From contig NZ_CP046171.1 in assembly GCF_011801125.1 (NCBI RefSeq), positions 3,720,001 to 3,784,000 on the forward strand: DNA of 64,000 nucleotides, given 5' to 3'. Shown piece after piece: positions 35,020 to 42,813 of this stretch. The position numbers and the translations under genes are program-made. The DNA is from Nocardia brasiliensis (GTDB taxonomy: Bacteria; Actinomycetota; Actinomycetes; Mycobacteriales; Mycobacteriaceae). Within the stretch, counting starts at the first letter, position 1. Each line of letters opens with the position of its first letter. The notes beneath the pieces are model-generated. The model ran no database searches and was not told the origin of the DNA. It was given only the letters and a program-made list of their open reading frames with translations.

Positions 35020-36356
35020 CGCTGACCGGCCACCGCGGAGCCGGCGCCCTCCGCGGTGCCGAGATCGGCGGCGGCGACCTTGCGCACCGCACTGACGAGT
35101 TCGTCGCAGTCGGCAGGCGTGAGCGTCGAGGAGAGCGGAATGTCAACGGCCGCACGCAGATAGCGAGTCGCGGCGGGCAGCAGTGCCTGCACCGCGGCGG
35201 TCGTCGTGCCGGGGAAGAGGAACCGCCAATTCCAGAAGGCCCGGATGTTGTGATCGGCGTCGGAACCGAGATTGCGTGCCTCGATGCCCTCATGGCAGAG
35301 CGCCCGCGCGAACCACTGCGCGCGGCCACTCGGCACCTGGAAGATGAAGGCCTCGCCCAGATACGCGCCGGGCGCGACGGGTTGGCGGATCCGGATTCCG
35401 TCGACGTCGGCCAGCGCCGTGGCGACGTGGTCATAATTGCGCCGAAACGCGGCCAGCCGCAACGGTAACCGTGCCAGTTCCGCGCGCAGCAGCGCGGCGC
35501 GGATCTCGTCCATCCGGAAGCTGAGCAACGGCAGATCCAGATCGGTGTCGATCGGCGGCTCGCCATCGGGGAAATGGCGGCGCAGGCGGCCCTCGTAGGC
35601 CCCGGAAAGCACGGCGGCACGCGCGAACAGCGCGCTGTCGTCGGTGACCAGGAATCCGCCCTCGCCGCTGTTGAGCGACTTGTCCGACTGGGTGCTGAAA
35701 GCGCCCGCCACGCCGAAGGTGCCGAGTTTGCGGCCCGCCAATTCCGCGCCGAGCGCGGGCACGGCGTCCTCGAATACCGGCACGCCCATTTCGTCGGCGA
35801 ATTCGAGCAGGGCCGCCATGTCACCGGCGAAACCGCGCATGTGCACCACCATGATCGCGCGGACCTGCGGGGTCCACCTGCGGCGCAGGTCGGCGACGTC
35901 GAGGTGCAGGTTCTCGTCGACGTCGACGAGAAACGGCGTGCACCCGGCGAGCAGAATCGCGCTCGGTGTCGCGGCGAAAGTGAAACCGGGACAGGCGATC
36001 AGGCTGCCAGGCGGGATGCCGGCGCCCATGATGGCCAGGGCGAGCGCGGTGGTGCCGCTGGAGGTGGCCAGCGCGTGCTTGCACCCGAAATAGCGGCAGA
36101 GTTCGGCTTCCAGTCCGGCGCACTCGGTTTCGTGCGCGGGCCGGTAGTCGTAGCGAAAATAGAGGTGGCTGCGAATGGCGCGTAACGCCGCTTCCTCGTC
36201 CTCGGGATGGACGCATACCGCGCCCCGGTCATATGTCGGCCATGGTGTCAGTCGCACGGGATTACCGCCGTCCAACGCCAGCCGCGAATCGGTGGCTATC
36301 CGTGCGCCCGGCAGCTGCCGGGTCGATGCCGAATGGTCTATCTCGTTATCCGCCAT
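35016..36356 (-). CDS. DegT/DnrJ/EryC1/StrS-family PLP aminotransferase (first gene of encapsulin operon)
   Basis: This 446-residue PLP enzyme has ATSSGTTALALA (phosphate-binding, residues 97-108), VFEDAVPALGA with Asp197 that pairs with the cofactor, and FSTQSDKSLNSGEGGF with Lys226 as the likely Schiff-base lysine. The family transaminates keto-sugars, cyclitols or related keto groups in secondary metabolism; some members are dehydratases or AHBA synthases. AAGGA lies 6 nt before the ATG. It heads a seven-gene overlapping operon that runs to 29170. Confidence 0.9.
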   Translation of the reverse strand: MADNEIDHSASTRQLPGARIATDSRLALDGGNPVRLTPWPTYDRGAVCVHPEDEEAALRAIRSHLYFRYDYRPAHETECAGLEAELCRYFGCKHALATSSGTTALALAIMGAGIPPGSLIACPGFTFAATPSAILLAGCTPFLVDVDENLHLDVADLRRRWTPQVRAIMVVHMRGFAGDMAALLEFADEMGVPVFEDAVPALGAELAGRKLGTFGVAGAFSTQSDKSLNSGEGGFLVTDDSALFARAAVLSGAYEGRLRRHFPDGEPPIDTDLDLPLLSFRMDEIRAALLRAELARLPLRLAAFRRNYDHVATALADVDGIRIRQPVAPGAYLGEAFIFQVPSGRAQWFARALCHEGIEARNLGSDADHNIRAFWNWRFLFPGTTTAAVQALLPAATRYLRAAVDIPLSSTLTPADCDELVSAVRKVAAADLGTAEGAGSAVAGQR

Positions 36357-36418
36357 CGGAATTCCTTGCCCAACTAACAGTAAAACATCGGCGAGCCGCC
36401 ACCGCGTCGTCCGTCGAG

Positions 36419-36433
36419 TTTCCCCCGGGGAAA
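36419..36433. promoter_or_regulatory. Palindrome upstream of the encapsulin operon
   Basis: TTTCCCCCGGGGAAA is a perfect 7+1+7 palindrome, 62 nt upstream of the aminotransferase ATG. Its position fits a transcription-factor operator; no matching regulator is identified. Confidence 0.45.
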
Positions 36434-36459
36434 TGGTAGGACGTCCGTGGAACGGTACA

Positions 36460-36486
36460 CCGAAGTTTCCTTTCGGATACCCGAAA
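36460..36486. promoter_or_regulatory. Repeated CCGAA/TTCGG half-sites upstream of the encapsulin operon
   Basis: CCGAA (36460), TTTCGG (36471-36476) and CCGAAA (36481-36486) form overlapping inverted repeats, including the perfect TTTCGG-ATAC-CCGAAA. They lie in the 254-nt gap before the ABC permease stop and may be a second operator. Confidence 0.35.
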
Positions 36487-36610
36487 TCGATTGCACGGCA
36501 ACGATGTCTATTGTTGAGACGTCACCGATGTCGCCTTTGCCTGGCAGGCGAAATGAGAGCGCGTGGATATGACGCCGATGCGCCAGGGCGCGAAAGCGGC
36601 CATCGCCGCG

Positions 36611-38977
36611 TCAGCGAGCGCGCTCCCGGACCACCCGCGCGATGTCGATCCGATCGACGAGCCGGGCGGCGGGTAGTTGGGAGAGCGCCGCGGCGCCGAG
36701 AACCGCGGCGACGGCAAGGCACAGCGGGAGCCAACCGATGTAGAGGTGTAAGGTGAACATGTCGCTGTTGAACGAGCGCAGAAATGCCCATGCCGCACAG
36801 ACTCCCGCGAGCAACCCGACCGGCACCGCGAGCAGCGTCGCGGCCAGGTTCTCCGCCGCCAGCGCCGCGGTGAGCCGGCGCACGGGCACGCCCGCGGCGC
36901 GCAGCGTGGCCAGCTCGGTGGTCCGCTCTGCGAGATTCACCGTCATCGTCACGTAGATGACCGTGCACGCGAGCACGGCCCCCAGTGCGAGCATCACGAT
37001 CACGAAAATCCAGAACAGGCGCAGGAATTGGTCGATCTGGTCCTGGAGGGCGCTGGTATCGGTATAGGCGAGCACGCCGGGCATCGAGGTGATCTCGGCG
37101 CGTAGCGCATCCGGATCGGCGTCGGACCCGAAACGAATCAGGAAGCCGTGCAGGCCTATACCGCCGATCCGTGCCGTCTCGGCGGTGTCGGCGTAGACGA
37201 AGGTGCCCAGCGGTTCGTCGAGGAAACCGGCGATCCGTTCCTGCCGTGGCGCGCCCAGTGCGGGTGTGATGGTGAGGATGTCCCCGGCGCCGACCCCGAG
37301 GCGGTGCGTCAGCGGCACGCCGACCAGGACTCCGTCATCGGGCAGCGAGCGTAGGTCGCCCTCCGGGGTGCGCAGTCCGCGCATGGTGGTGTCGGGTACC
37401 AGTCCGTTGAGCGTCGTCGCGTAAGAATGCTCGCCGGCGCTGACCGTGACCGGTGTGGTGCTCGTCGGCTCCGCGGCCGCGACGCCGGGCAGCGCGCGCA
37501 GGCGGGCGGCCGGGTCGGCGGTGCCGGGGGCGAGATATACCGTGGCGTCGGCACGTTCGATCTGGTCGAATTGGATGCCGATCACGTTGCGCATACTGGT
37601 GAGCATGCCGACCGAGGCCAGGATCAAGACCAGCGACAACACGGTGCCGATCATGGTCGCGAGGGTGCGCCGTCGCCCGCGCGTCAGCGAGCGTAAGGCC
37701 ATGCGCGCGACCACCGGCAGCCGATGCCACCGGGCGGACAGGCGGCTGAACGGCCCCGCCGGGCGCGCGTGCGCGCCGTCGCCGCGCATGGCCTCGGCCG
37801 GCGCGATGTGAGCCGCGGCGATGGCGGGCGCCAGTCCGGCGACCAGGCCGGTGAGAAAGCCGAGCGCGAATCCGAGGACCGCCGTGCCGATTCGGTGCTC
37901 CACGACGGTGTCTGGGATGCCGATGGCCGAGGTGTACGCGGAGGTGATCGCGGACGTCAGGACGAAGCCGCCGAGTACGCCGAGCGATGCGCCCAGCGCG
38001 GCGATGCCGACGCCGTAGCTGACGTAATGACCGACGACGGTGCGCCGGCGCGCGCCCATGGCCAGCAGGGTGCCGATGATCGGCCGTTCCGTTTGCACCA
38101 GCCGGGTGATCAGGACGTACTCGGCGACCGCGGCGGCGGCGAGGAAGAGCGCCGGGAAGCCCACCGCGAGTTCGGAGAAGCCGTCCAGGTCCTCGTGCAG
38201 CGTCGCGTTGGACGCCTGCTCGGACCGCGGCACCAGATCGATCGCGCCGGCGTCGCGCAGGGTGGATGCCACCAGGTCGCGGTCGGACTCGGTTGCCGCG
38301 CCAGACATTTCGACGAGTGCCTGGTTCGGGTCCGGCTGCCCGGCCAGTGCCGCCGCGACGGGCTGGGCGGCGAAGGCGACGGCGAAGGAGTGCGGGTCGC
38401 CGAGTACCTCTTGCCGATTGCGCGCGGGCCACAGGTATTCGGCGGAGCGGGCGAGGCCGGACACGGTGACGCGCTGCCAGGTGGCGCCGTCGAAGATCCC
38501 CAGCCGGCTACCCGGCCGCAGCCCGAAGGTGTCGGCGGCGTGCTGTTCCACCACCACCTGGTCGGTGCGGGCGGGGTCGGGCGCGGTGCCCGCGGTCAAC
38601 TGGATCTCGTTGATGCCCGGGTCCGTCGGCCGTGGCAGCCCGACGATGCGGCCGAGCAGTTTGGTCTCGCCGATCGAGAACGGGACGTCGGCCTGCGTGC
38701 GGGTACCGACCCGGGCGACGCCGGGCACGTCCGCGACGGCGGCCGCCATGCCCGCGCAATTGCCACCGGTGGCGGTGAAATCGGCGAAATGCAGGCGGTG
38801 ATAGGTGCTCTGGTACGAGGTCTCGAGATTACGGAACGAGTCGTAGCTGGCGATGAACAGCAGCACGCCGAGGAACACGGTGGCGGTGATCGCGGCCACC
38901 TGTGCGGTGCGCCTGCGCATGTCGCGCAGGATCTTCCTGGTCAGCACCCGGTGCGGTACGTGCGACACGGCCCTCAC
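36611..38977 (-). CDS. ABC transporter permease, FtsX/MacB type, duplicated FtsX domains
   Basis: This 788-residue permease has an N-terminal helix (residues 28-46), a large extracytoplasmic domain, a first FtsX helix set (about 270-400), a second extracytoplasmic domain and a second FtsX set near the C-terminus. This layout is typical of actinobacterial exporters that work with a MacB/LolD-type ATPase. GTG 38977 shares bases with the ATPase stop (GTGA). It is the last gene of a TetR-ATPase-permease unit ending 255 nt before the encapsulin operon; a functional link to that operon is possible but not shown. Confidence 0.9.
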   Translation of the reverse strand: MRAVSHVPHRVLTRKILRDMRRRTAQVAAITATVFLGVLLFIASYDSFRNLETSYQSTYHRLHFADFTATGGNCAGMAAAVADVPGVARVGTRTQADVPFSIGETKLLGRIVGLPRPTDPGINEIQLTAGTAPDPARTDQVVVEQHAADTFGLRPGSRLGIFDGATWQRVTVSGLARSAEYLWPARNRQEVLGDPHSFAVAFAAQPVAAALAGQPDPNQALVEMSGAATESDRDLVASTLRDAGAIDLVPRSEQASNATLHEDLDGFSELAVGFPALFLAAAAVAEYVLITRLVQTERPIIGTLLAMGARRRTVVGHYVSYGVGIAALGASLGVLGGFVLTSAITSAYTSAIGIPDTVVEHRIGTAVLGFALGFLTGLVAGLAPAIAAAHIAPAEAMRGDGAHARPAGPFSRLSARWHRLPVVARMALRSLTRGRRRTLATMIGTVLSLVLILASVGMLTSMRNVIGIQFDQIERADATVYLAPGTADPAARLRALPGVAAAEPTSTTPVTVSAGEHSYATTLNGLVPDTTMRGLRTPEGDLRSLPDDGVLVGVPLTHRLGVGAGDILTITPALGAPRQERIAGFLDEPLGTFVYADTAETARIGGIGLHGFLIRFGSDADPDALRAEITSMPGVLAYTDTSALQDQIDQFLRLFWIFVIVMLALGAVLACTVIYVTMTVNLAERTTELATLRAAGVPVRRLTAALAAENLAATLLAVPVGLLAGVCAAWAFLRSFNSDMFTLHLYIGWLPLCLAVAAVLGAAALSQLPAARLVDRIDIARVVRERAR

Positions 38978-39726
38978 CACCGGATGGTCGAGGCGTCGGC
39001 GGGTCGCGGGTTCACCTCGGCCGAGACGATGCGGCCGTCGCGCATTCGGATCACCCGATCGGCGATCTCGGCGGCGACCTCGTTGTGCGTCACCATGATC
39101 ACGCCACGGCCCGCGCGGCTGGTGTGCTGCAGCAGCTCTAGCACGCCGCGTCCGGTGGCGACATCCAGTGCGCCGGTTGGTTCGTCGGCCAGCAGCAGAT
39201 CCGGGTCGGTGGCCAGCGCCCGCGCGATGGACACCCGCTGCTGCTGGCCGCCGGAGAGCTGCGCCGGGAAATGATCCGCGCGGTCGGCCAAGCCGACCGC
39301 GCCGAGCAGCTCCAGGACCTGCGCGCGGTCGCCGCGTCCGGTCAGCTCGACGATGACTTCGACGTTCTCCCTGGCCGTCAGACCGGCGATGAGGTTGAAG
39401 AACTGGAAGACGAACCCGATGTGATCGCGCCGGAACGCGCCGAGCGCGGCGGGTCGCTCGGCGGAGATATCCTGTCCGGCAATGACTATCGAGCCGCAGT
39501 CGGCGGACTCGATGCCGCCGATGAGGTTCAGCAGCGTGGTCTTGCCGGATCCGCTCGCACCCAGGACGGCGACGAGTTCACCCGGCGCGATCTCGAGGTC
39601 GATAGCGGAGAGCGCGTGCACGGCGGCCTCGCCGGTGCCGTAGGTCTTGCCCACCCCGCGCAGCCGGACACCGCCGCGTGGGTTCGTCTTATTATCCGTT
39701 GCGTTCGCGTGCCTGCGTGTCGTCAT
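38974..39726 (-). CDS. ABC transporter ATP-binding protein, MacB/LolD type
   Basis: The 250-residue ATPase has Walker A GASGSGKTT near residue 56, the Q-loop in FVFQFFNLIAGLT, signature LSGGQQQR and Walker B DLLLADEPTGALD. These are the sequence features of MacB/LolD/FtsE-like ATPases that drive FtsX-type permeases. The start overlaps the TetR gene by 35 nt; the conserved part begins about 20 residues in, so a later start is possible. Confidence 0.92.
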   Translation of the reverse strand: MTTRRHANATDNKTNPRGGVRLRGVGKTYGTGEAAVHALSAIDLEIAPGELVAVLGASGSGKTTLLNLIGGIESADCGSIVIAGQDISAERPAALGAFRRDHIGFVFQFFNLIAGLTARENVEVIVELTGRGDRAQVLELLGAVGLADRADHFPAQLSGGQQQRVSIARALATDPDLLLADEPTGALDVATGRGVLELLQHTSRAGRGVIMVTHNEVAAEIADRVIRMRDGRIVSAEVNPRPADASTIRW

Positions 39727-40309
39727 CGGATTGTCTTTCGCTGTCGGAATTCTCGGGCAGTCCCGCCGCGCGCAGCAGTGGGCCGGTCAGTGGCACGGCA
39801 TGGGTGGGATCGAGGATGCGGTGCAGGATCAGGCCGTCGATGAGGGCGAGCACGAGGGTCGCGGCGGCCTCCGGGTCGGGGCTGCCCTCTCTGGCGAACC
39901 AGTCAGTGGTCTCGGCACGGGCTTCGGCGAGCAGCGTGCCCAGCTCCTGTCGCAGCCGGGGTAGGCGAGTGGCGGCGAGCATCATCTCGCTCATCGCGAC
40001 GGTGGTCGGGTCGGCCACCGTGTAAGAGCCGATGGCGGTGAGCATCTGAGTCATCGCGGCGGTGCCTGGCATGGCCAGGACCCCGGACATGACGGCGGCG
40101 TACTGCGTGCGTGCCAGCCGCAGTGACGCGTCGATGAGCAGGTCGGTCAGTGAACGGAAGTGATAGTGCACCAGCCCGGGTCGCACCGCGGCGCGCTCGG
40201 CCACCATCCGGGTGGTCACCGCGCCCCAGCCGTGCTCGGCGATGAGCTCGACCGCTGCCGTCATCAGCTTGGCGCGGGTCTCCTGTCCCTGCTCCGCCGC
40301 AGTGACCAC
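39692..40309 (-). CDS. TetR-family transcriptional regulator
   Basis: The 205-residue protein has an N-terminal helix-turn-helix: LMTAAVELIAEHGWGAVTTRMVAERAAVRPGLVHYHF. The ligand-binding C-terminal half is alanine/leucine-rich. GTG 40309 follows GGGAGG by 6 nt; upstream extension lacks similarity. It is the first gene of the ABC-exporter unit and very likely represses it; palindromes overlap its own promoter. Confidence 0.9.
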   Translation of the reverse strand: MVTAAEQGQETRAKLMTAAVELIAEHGWGAVTTRMVAERAAVRPGLVHYHFRSLTDLLIDASLRLARTQYAAVMSGVLAMPGTAAMTQMLTAIGSYTVADPTTVAMSEMMLAATRLPRLRQELGTLLAEARAETTDWFAREGSPDPEAAATLVLALIDGLILHRILDPTHAVPLTGPLLRAAGLPENSDSERQSDDDTQARERNG

Positions 40310-40341
40310 AACAAGCCTCCCGTCCGGTCTGGCCGAGCACC

Positions 40342-40391
40342 TTGGGCGTACGTCCAAACTCAGAATAGATGCATACTGCAACAGTTGCCAA
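40342..40391 (-). promoter_or_regulatory. TetR promoter with two palindromic operators
   Basis: On the - strand TTGGCA (40386-40391) and TATTCT (40362-40367) are separated by 18 nt, a good sigma-70-like promoter. GCAACAGTTGC (40378-40388) is a perfect palindrome overlapping the -35 box, and TTGGGCGTACGTCCAA (40342-40357), matching 14 of 16 positions, lies at the expected transcription start. This fits autoregulation by the TetR protein. Confidence 0.5.
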
Positions 40392-40410
40392 GGGGGTGAT
40401 TTCGCGAACA

Positions 40411-40466
40411 CGAAAACGCCCGCATCCTGCCGCGGCCGAAGGGCCGGTGCGTGGATGCGGGCGTTG
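40411..40466 (-). terminator. Strong intrinsic terminator of the dehydrogenase operon
   Basis: GGATGCGGGCGTT (40454-40466) pairs perfectly with AACGCCCGCATCC (40416-40428), a 13-bp stem whose 25-nt loop contains a small GGCC/GGCC hairpin. On the - strand the stem is followed by TTTTCGTG. It lies 9 nt after the E2 stop. Confidence 0.85.
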
Positions 40467-40474
40467 TCGTCGAA

Positions 40475-41809
40475 TCAGGCGATGATGCGCAGCGGCTGCT
40501 CCAGCAGTTCCTCGAGGTGCGCGAGGAACTGCGCGGCCACCGCGCCGTCGATGGCGCGGTGGTCGGCGGAGAGGGTGACGCGCAGAATCTTGCGGGCCAC
40601 CACCTCGCCATCGGCGAGGCGCAGCTCTTCGGCTGCCGCCCCGACCGCGAGAATCGCGGATTCCGGCGGGTTGATCACGGCGGTGAACTGCTCGATGCCG
40701 TACATGCCGAGGTTGGAGATGGTGAACGTGCCGCCGGACATCTCCTCGGCCCGCAGTTTGCGCTCGCGCGCCCGCACCGCCTTGTCGCGGGTCTCGCTCG
40801 CGAGCTCGGAGACGCTCTTGCGGTCGGCGTCGCGCAGCACCGGCACGAGCAAACCCGCCGGGGTGGCGACCGCGACGCCCAGGTTGATCGCCTTGTGCCG
40901 CAGCAATTTATCGCCCGCGAAGCTGACATTGACCGAGGGATCCTTGCGCAGCGTTGTCGCGACCGCCTTGACGAGCAGGTCGTTCACGCTGACCTTGGCC
41001 TCGCCCGCTGTCGTCAGCGTCGCGTTGAGTTGGGCGCGGAAGGCGAGCAGGTCGGTCACATCGATCGCACTGGTCAGGTAGATGTGCGGAGCCTGCTGCT
41101 TGCTCTCGGTGAGCCGGACCGCGGACACCCGCTGGATGGTGGTGAGCGGGACTTCGTCGTAGTCCGCCGTCGCTACCGGAACCGGTTGTGCCGCAGCGGT
41201 GCTCGGCACGGACGCGGGCGGTGCTTCGGCGACGGGAGCGGTTGCGGGTGTGTCGGCTACGGGAGCGGCGCGGTGGGCCGCCGCCACGTCCTGACGGGTG
41301 ACGCGGCCGCCGGGACCGGTGCCGATGACCGAGGCGAGGTCGACGCCCAGCTCACGCGCGATCTTGCGGGCGAGGGGGGAGGACTTCTTGCGCTCTCCCG
41401 ACATGGTGGAATCTGGTTCGGCCGCAACGGCGTCCGGCGCGTCGACCGTTTCCGGAACGGACGGCGTCGCGGCGGGCGCGGAACCACCGGGGCTCGCTTG
41501 TGCCGCAGCACTTCCCGCGTCGGTCGGCGCGGCCGCCGCCGAGTTCGCCCGCGCCGCGGCGGCGGTGGTTCCGCTGCCGTCGCCGACGAGCGCGATCGGC
41601 TCGCCGATCGGCACGCGCACGCCCGGCTGGGCGAGGATCTGCTCGAGGACGCCGTCCTCGTAGGCCTCGAGCTCCATGAGCGCCTTGTCGGTCTCGATCT
41701 CGGCGACGACCTCGCCGCGGGTGATGGTGTCGCCGACCTGCTTGAGCCAGGCGGAGACGACGCCGTCCTCCATGGTGTCGGAGAGTCGGGGCATGGTGAT
41801 CTCGGACAT
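40475..41809 (-). CDS. Dihydrolipoamide acyltransferase (E2) of a 2-oxoacid dehydrogenase complex
   Basis: The 444-residue E2 has one lipoyl domain with the lipoylated Lys42 in EIETDKALMELEAY. An alanine/proline-rich linker, a peripheral-subunit-binding domain (SPLARKIARELGVDLASVIG, near residue 142) and the acyltransferase core follow; the core ends with the catalytic SADHRAIDG motif. It transfers the acyl group made by E1 to CoA. It is the last gene of the E3-E1alpha-E1beta-E2 operon. ATG 41809 is chosen; GTG 41815 overlaps the E1beta stop. Confidence 0.93.
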   Translation of the reverse strand: MSEITMPRLSDTMEDGVVSAWLKQVGDTITRGEVVAEIETDKALMELEAYEDGVLEQILAQPGVRVPIGEPIALVGDGSGTTAAAARANSAAAAPTDAGSAAAQASPGGSAPAATPSVPETVDAPDAVAAEPDSTMSGERKKSSPLARKIARELGVDLASVIGTGPGGRVTRQDVAAAHRAAPVADTPATAPVAEAPPASVPSTAAAQPVPVATADYDEVPLTTIQRVSAVRLTESKQQAPHIYLTSAIDVTDLLAFRAQLNATLTTAGEAKVSVNDLLVKAVATTLRKDPSVNVSFAGDKLLRHKAINLGVAVATPAGLLVPVLRDADRKSVSELASETRDKAVRARERKLRAEEMSGGTFTISNLGMYGIEQFTAVINPPESAILAVGAAAEELRLADGEVVARKILRVTLSADHRAIDGAVAAQFLAHLEELLEQPLRIIA

Positions 41810-41811
41810 GG

Positions 41812-42804
41812 TCACGACCTCCGGCCGACGGCCGCAAGGGTTTCCATCGCGGCGGTGTAGAGCGAATCGGCTGACGGCAGCGCCAGCTTCTCCAGCGGTT
41901 TGGCATAGGGGAGCGGCACCTCGGCCATCGCGACGCGCCGCACCGGGGCATCGAGATAGTCGAAGGCGCCGTCGGAGATCGAGGCCGCGATCTCGGCGCC
42001 GATCCCGTAGGTGAGCCAGTCGTCCTCGCCGATGACGGCGCAGCCGGTCTTGCGCACCGATGCGACGAGCGTCTCCCGGTCCAGCGGACGCAGGCTGCGC
42101 AGGTCGATCACCTCGGCGGAAATGCCCTCGGCGGCAAGGCGTTCGGCCACCTGGGTGGCTACGGTGGCCATCCTGGAGTAGCCGATCAGCGTGATGTCGG
42201 TGCCCGCCCTGGTGATCGCGGCCTTGCCGATCTGCGCCGCCGGAAGATCCAGCGGCACTTCGCCCTTGGTGTTGTAGAGCGAGAGGTTCTCCAGGAACAG
42301 CACCGGATCGTCGTCCTCGATCGCGGCTTTGAGCAGCGCGCGGGCATCGGCGGGCGTGCTCGGCGCCACCACCTTCAAGCCTGGCACGAATGCGTAGTAG
42401 AGCTCGATGTTCTGCGAGTGCGTCGCGCCGAGCTGCTGGCCGCCGCCACCCGGCGTGCGGATCACCATGGGCACGCTGGTCTGCCCGCCGAACATGCCGT
42501 AGATCTTGGCGGCGTGGTTGACGATCTGGTCCAGCGCGAGCAGCGAGAAGTTGATCGTCATGATCTCCACCACCGGGCGCAGGCCCAGCATGGCGGCGCC
42601 GATCGCGGCGCCGACGAAACCCTCCTCGGCGATCGGAGTGTCGCGCACGCGCTTCTCGCCGAACTCGGCGAGCAGTCCGGCGGTGATCTTGTAGGAGCCC
42701 TCGAAGACGCCGATCTCTTCCCCGATCAGGAAGACGTCGTCGTCGCGACGCATCTCCTCGCGCAGGGTTTCGCGCAGCGCTTCGCGATAGGTCATGACAG
42801 GCAC
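41812..42804 (-). CDS. 2-oxoacid dehydrogenase E1 component, beta subunit
   Basis: This 330-residue transketolase-like subunit has IGEEIGVFEGSYKIT, DTPIAEEGFVGAAIGAAMLG, HSQNIELYYAFVPGLKVV and the C-terminal EVIDLRSLRPLD block. It is close in type to pyruvate- and acetoin-dehydrogenase beta subunits. TGAGGA 6 nt before GTG supports this start; an ATG three codons later is possible. It lies 9 nt after E1alpha. Confidence 0.93.
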   Translation of the reverse strand: MPVMTYREALRETLREEMRRDDDVFLIGEEIGVFEGSYKITAGLLAEFGEKRVRDTPIAEEGFVGAAIGAAMLGLRPVVEIMTINFSLLALDQIVNHAAKIYGMFGGQTSVPMVIRTPGGGGQQLGATHSQNIELYYAFVPGLKVVAPSTPADARALLKAAIEDDDPVLFLENLSLYNTKGEVPLDLPAAQIGKAAITRAGTDITLIGYSRMATVATQVAERLAAEGISAEVIDLRSLRPLDRETLVASVRKTGCAVIGEDDWLTYGIGAEIAASISDGAFDYLDAPVRRVAMAEVPLPYAKPLEKLALPSADSLYTAAMETLAAVGRRS

Positions 42805-42813
42805 AATTGGTCC

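Noticed and set aside
32927..35824. Long - strand frame of 965 codons
   Set aside because: The first two-thirds are a shadow of the aminotransferase and MFS genes. Only the part from ATG 33862 down is the sulfotransferase.
36539..36549. GCCTGGCAGGC palindrome downstream of the ABC permease
   Set aside because: The stem is only 5 bp with a 1-nt centre and no T-run, too weak to call a terminator or operator.
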